From: Nitrosomonas sp.
Lineage (GTDB): Bacteria; Pseudomonadota; Gammaproteobacteria; Burkholderiales; Nitrosomonadaceae
Assembly (NCBI GenBank): GCA_005779435.1
Contig: SXJH01000106.1
Span: 1 to 8,067, forward strand
Direction of reading: 5' to 3'
Length of the DNA: 8,067 nt
Positions 5,913 to 8,067 of the stretch are shown here, piece after piece. Position numbers and translations under genes: made by a program. The notes under the pieces are model-generated. The model was not told the origin of the DNA. It did no database searches and saw nothing but the letters and a program-made list of their open reading frames with translations. Within the stretch, counting starts at the first letter, position 1. The number at the start of each line of letters is the position of its first letter.

Positions 5913-6493
5913 GGCGACGCCAAATCGGCAACGCGCACCATCGTACTGACTGCACGGCGGCATAAATCGTCAACGCATTTTGTTCCCGCCAAACCGTTGT
6001 ACAATCCCGCCCCGCACTCGGCAGCCGGTGCCGAAACTGGCGTCAATCCCTGCCAAACCACTGTAATCATAAACTGATCGCCGGTTCCAATATCTTCGAT
6101 GCACCCGCGCGCTCCTATCATTGCACCAACATTGGCGGATGCCGATTGTTCGCTGGCGCCTTTCAATGCATTGCTCCACTGACAAGCATCGTAGCTCTGC
6201 CCGGCACCGGCACAGTTGCCGGGTTGATCGTCCCCCGTGCCCAACGGGCCTCCCGTCGTGGTAACGTAGGCTATCGCATTCTCTCGATTCGCAGATAACC
6301 TGTTTGACATGTCTTCGAGCAGGATCAACGCTTGCGTGCGTTGATAAGACTCAAGCTCGGAGGCCTGCAATCGCATTTGCAAACCGGCCAACCCCAACAA
6401 TCCGACCGCCAGAACGACCATGGTCACAAGAACCTCGATCAGCGATACGCCTCGCACCGCAAACATGGCATGAGAATTACCCGATGCAATCAT
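5909..6493 (-). CDS. pilV: Minor pilin PilV
   Basis: A 194-residue minor pilin. The leader MIASGNSHAMFAVRG ends at Gly15, followed by VSLIEVLVTMVVLAVGLLGLAG, with Val at +1 and Glu at mature position 5 (E20). The following LQMRLQASELESYQRTQALILLEDMSNRL (38-66) is the PilV signature, and the core ITVVWQGL (143-150) is a common PilV beta strand. Six cysteines (94, 104, 131, 160, 173, 178) suggest disulfides in the periplasmic domain. The ATG at 6493 lies six bases after the pilE stop (6500). A TTG at 6499, directly after that stop, is in frame and possible. No strong Shine-Dalgarno sequence is present, so initiation probably depends on ribosomes ending pilE. It ends in an ATGA shared with pilW. 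PilV is thought to join the initiation subcomplex that primes the pilus and carries PilY1. Confidence 0.93.
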   Translation of the reverse strand: MIASGNSHAMFAVRGVSLIEVLVTMVVLAVGLLGLAGLQMRLQASELESYQRTQALILLEDMSNRLSANRENAIAYVTTTGGPLGTGDDQPGNCAGAGQSYDACQWSNALKGASEQSASANVGAMIGARGCIEDIGTGDQFMITVVWQGLTPVSAPAAECGAGLYNGLAGTKCVDDLCRRAVSTMVRVADLASP

Positions 6494-6499
6494 TGTCAA

Positions 6500-6904
6500 T
6501 CACCACTTATCCGCAGGCGTTTTAACGCCTTCGCTATTGATGGTAAGGTTTCCATCGCTCGCCTGTGCGCCGCTTGGCGTAAAAGTGAGTGTATAAGCCG
6601 GAACAACCCCGGCCCCTACGGCAATTGAATAGCTATACTTTTTACCGACATCCGATGGCAACGCATAGCCGCTCGCCTCCAAAACTTCCTTGCTGGCATA
6701 ACTTCGATTAGCCAAAAGAAATTGTTGCTGCCGATTGGCAATATTCATCATTTCGGATTGAGCTGCTGCACGATTCGCTCTGATCATGTATTGTGTATAA
6801 GCTGGATAAGCGACTGCCGCCAGAATACCGACAATAGCCACTGTGATCATTAATTCAATCAATGTAAACCCGTACTGACTTGTTGAAACTCGCACTATTT
6901 TCAT
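6500..6904 (-). CDS. pilE: Type IV minor pilin of the PilE family
   Basis: A 134-residue type IVa pilin. The leader MKIVRVSTSQYG ends at Gly12, followed by FTLIELMITVAIVGILAAVAYPAY, with Phe at +1 and Glu at mature position 5 (E17), then RANRAAAQSEMMNIANRQQQF of the alpha helix. The C-terminal part YTLTFTPSGAQASDGNLTINSEG then VKTPADKW is typical of the short pilins encoded with pilVWX. There is no cysteine at all, so the C-terminal loop cannot be closed by the usual disulfide. The ATG at 6904 has AGGA (6914-6917) nine bases upstream, a rather long but workable gap. It is the first gene of the six-gene operon and diverges from thiO. Size, position and family suggest a minor subunit linking the tip complex to the shaft; it could in principle be a major pilin, but the neighbouring minor pilins make that less likely. 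Confidence 0.92.
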   Translation of the reverse strand: MKIVRVSTSQYGFTLIELMITVAIVGILAAVAYPAYTQYMIRANRAAAQSEMMNIANRQQQFLLANRSYASKEVLEASGYALPSDVGKKYSYSIAVGAGVVPAYTLTFTPSGAQASDGNLTINSEGVKTPADKW

Positions 6905-7020
6905 CTAGTAAAATCCTAAGAAACTCACGAATGGTTGCACCATGGGGTTTCTGGGTTAACGGCCATACGATCCATTAACTTTAGTGCGGCGATGCAATTT
7001 TGCTTACTTTTTATCGATCC

Positions 7021-7044
7021 TTGATTGTTAACTGACTGAATCAA
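7021..7044. repeat. Inverted repeat TTGATT-N12-AATCAA
   Basis: Perfect six-base arms at 7021-7026 and 7039-7044 flank 12 bases that include GTTAAC. Spacing and symmetry fit a dimeric regulator site as well as chance. It overlaps the weak candidate -35 element of thiO. Confidence 0.4.
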
Positions 7045-7051
7045 TACGTTA

Positions 7052-7066
7052 TTAGATACGATCTAA
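7052..7066. repeat. Perfect dyad TTAGAT-ACG-ATCTAA just before thiO
   Basis: Six-base arms at 7052-7057 and 7061-7066 are exact reverse complements around ACG, ending one base before the thiO ATG at 7068. It occupies the place where a Shine-Dalgarno sequence would be expected. It could be an operator or a small hairpin hiding the start; both are inference. Confidence 0.45.
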
Positions 7067-7067
7067 C

Positions 7068-8067
7068 ATGAAATCAGATGTCATCGTGGTGGGTGCCGGA
7101 ATAATCGGGCTTGCAACCGCTGCGCGGCTGCTCGCGCAAGGTGCGGCAGTCACCTTGCTGGAGCGCAGTTTAATCGGACATGAATCGTCATGGGCGGGGG
7201 GCGGCATTCTGTCGCCGCTCCATCCGTGGAACTACGCCGATGAAGTAACGCGCTTAACCGACTATAGCGCACTGCTGTTTCCTTCGTGGACTGCGGATTT
7301 ACGCGACCAATCAGGAATCGATCCCGAATACGAAAAATCGGGACTATTGATGCTGCCGCCCTATGATGCGGCTGCCGCCCGGCGCTGGTGCTCAAAGCGA
7401 AATATTGAAATTGAACAGCGCTCAATCCCTGACGATTTGTTTGAAAACAACGCGGAACGATCTGAGCAAGCGCTATTTTTCCCCGGCATTGCGCAAGTGC
7501 GCAACCCCAGGCTACTTCGTGCATTGAGCGCACATGTGACGCAACTGGGCGGAAGAATTGTAGAACACTGCACCGTTACCGGCCTCAAGATTGCACACCG
7601 TCAAGTGCAATCCATTGCATCGACCGGCGGCGACTTCTCAGCCGACGATTACGTTGTCAGCGCAGGCGCTTGGAGCAACAGCATTTTAGGGAGTCATGCA
7701 GCCAGCCTGGATATCAAACCGGTGAAAGGGCAAATGCTGCTATTTAAGTACGATTCGCCCCCGATTCGCACCATACTCGTCCAAAACGATTTATACCTGA
7801 TTCCGCGCCGGGACGGCTATTTGCTGGTGGGCAGCACATTGGAGGATACCGGCTTCGACAAGCAACCGACTCAATCGGCGCACGATCACTTACTCGCACA
7901 CGCACGCGCCATTCTGCCTTCGCTTAGTAACAAATCCGTTATTCGGCACTGGGCGGGATTGCGTCCCGCTTCGCCGAATAACATACCGACGATCGGACGA
8001 CATCCGGAGGTTCGAAATCTTTTCATCAACAGCGGGCACTTCCGCTACGGCGTCACCATGGCTCCCG
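7068..8067 (+). CDS. thiO: Glycine oxidase ThiO (thiamine biosynthesis), 3' end cut by window edge
   Basis: 333 residues are visible of an expected 365-375. The protein opens with a Rossmann dinucleotide fold, VIVVGAGIIGLATA (GxGxxG at 9-14, Glu32 ending the second strand for the FAD ribose), then SSWAGGGILSP (40-50), SAGAWSN (198-204), KPVKGQMLL (217-225), HWAGLRPASPNNIPTIG (294-310) and GHFRYGVTMAP (323-333). Tyr243, Arg299 and Arg326 line up by spacing with the substrate carboxylate-binding Tyr246, Arg302 and Arg329 of B. subtilis glycine oxidase. ThiO is a cytoplasmic flavoenzyme that oxidises glycine with O2 to the imine used by ThiG for the thiazole of thiamine, releasing H2O2. The ATG is fixed by the need for the N-terminal FAD motif, but no clear ribosome site precedes it. 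It is transcribed away from the pilus operon; thiG or thiS, if linked, would lie beyond the right edge. Another DadA-like oxidase is less likely. Confidence 0.93.
   Translation, partial: MKSDVIVVGAGIIGLATAARLLAQGAAVTLLERSLIGHESSWAGGGILSPLHPWNYADEVTRLTDYSALLFPSWTADLRDQSGIDPEYEKSGLLMLPPYDAAAARRWCSKRNIEIEQRSIPDDLFENNAERSEQALFFPGIAQVRNPRLLRALSAHVTQLGGRIVEHCTVTGLKIAHRQVQSIASTGGDFSADDYVVSAGAWSNSILGSHAASLDIKPVKGQMLLFKYDSPPIRTILVQNDLYLIPRRDGYLLVGSTLEDTGFDKQPTQSAHDHLLAHARAILPSLSNKSVIRHWAGLRPASPNNIPTIGRHPEVRNLFINSGHFRYGVTMAP

Larger units (their letters stand above)
6905..7067. promoter_or_regulatory. Divergent intergenic region pilE/thiO with short dyads
   Basis: This 163-bp gap must hold the start signals of the pilus operon (leftward) and thiO (rightward). 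I see no convincing sigma70 promoter for pilE and no GG-N10-GC sigma54 core. For thiO a weak pair TTGATT (7021-7026) and TACGTT (7045-7050), 18 bases apart, is possible. Three inverted repeats stand out: ATGGT-TGC-ACCAT (6931-6943), TTGATT with AATCAA across 12 bases (7021-7044) and TTAGAT-ACG-ATCTAA (7052-7066). No TPP riboswitch pattern is present before thiO. Confidence 0.4.

Noticed and set aside
6905..7067. Sigma54 promoter for the pilus operon, or a TPP riboswitch for thiO
   Set aside because: No GG-N10-GC core was found upstream of pilE, and the conserved thi-box bases are absent upstream of thiO; the space before thiO is also very short for a riboswitch.
7150..7588. Minus-strand frames opposite thiO
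   Set aside because: Shadows of thiO, which has FAD and substrate-binding motifs throughout; the proteins are Arg/Ser/Cys-rich and unlike any family.
1..8067. Mobile elements, CRISPR arrays, tRNA or rRNA genes
   Set aside because: No transposase, terminal inverted repeats, regularly spaced repeats or RNA gene signatures were seen; the region reads as ordinary core chromosome.

Overview
The window is a compact bacterial chromosome segment dominated by a type IV pilus (T4P) minor-pilin/adhesin operon. The gene set, sequence style, moderate GC content and the mix of ATGA overlaps and short spacers point to a betaproteobacterium. A Nitrosomonadales-type ammonia or methylotroph lineage is my best guess, but this is inference and not proven by any single marker here.

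Layout, left to right. Positions 1-118 (minus) are the 5' end of an unrecognised small exported protein. Its upstream region (119-259) has a good Shine-Dalgarno site, a weak promoter and a Fur-box-like sequence. Positions 260-523 (minus) are rpsT (ribosomal protein bS20), with a convincing sigma70 promoter at 561-589. Positions 628-6904 (minus) are six tightly packed genes transcribed leftward in the order pilE-like minor pilin, pilV, pilW, pilX, pilY1 and a fimT/GspH-like pseudopilin. Positions 6905-7067 are a divergent intergenic region with several short dyads. From 7068 to the window end (plus) lies thiO (FAD-dependent glycine oxidase of thiamine thiazole synthesis), cut off by the window edge.

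How the genes work together: the five pilin-like proteins all carry a Gly-terminated prepilin leader followed by a hydrophobic helix, so PilD-type peptidase would process them and they would sit in the inner membrane. In characterised systems PilV, PilW, PilX, PilE and FimU/FimT-like proteins with PilY1 form the priming complex and tip of the T4P. PilY1 acts as tip adhesin, mechanosensor and retraction regulator. Two of the gene junctions are ATGA overlaps and the others are 5-22 nt gaps, so the six genes are almost certainly co-transcribed and partly translationally coupled.

I did not find a wholly new system. The points most worth a second look are: a GRxR motif at the FimT C-terminus (the DNA-binding signature of competence FimT); a PilY1 whose canonical calcium-loop region has lost most acidic ligands while PilW and PilX carry Asp-rich loops; the fimT-last, pilE-first gene order; the Fur-like box before the partial exported-protein gene; and two perfect dyads between pilE and thiO.
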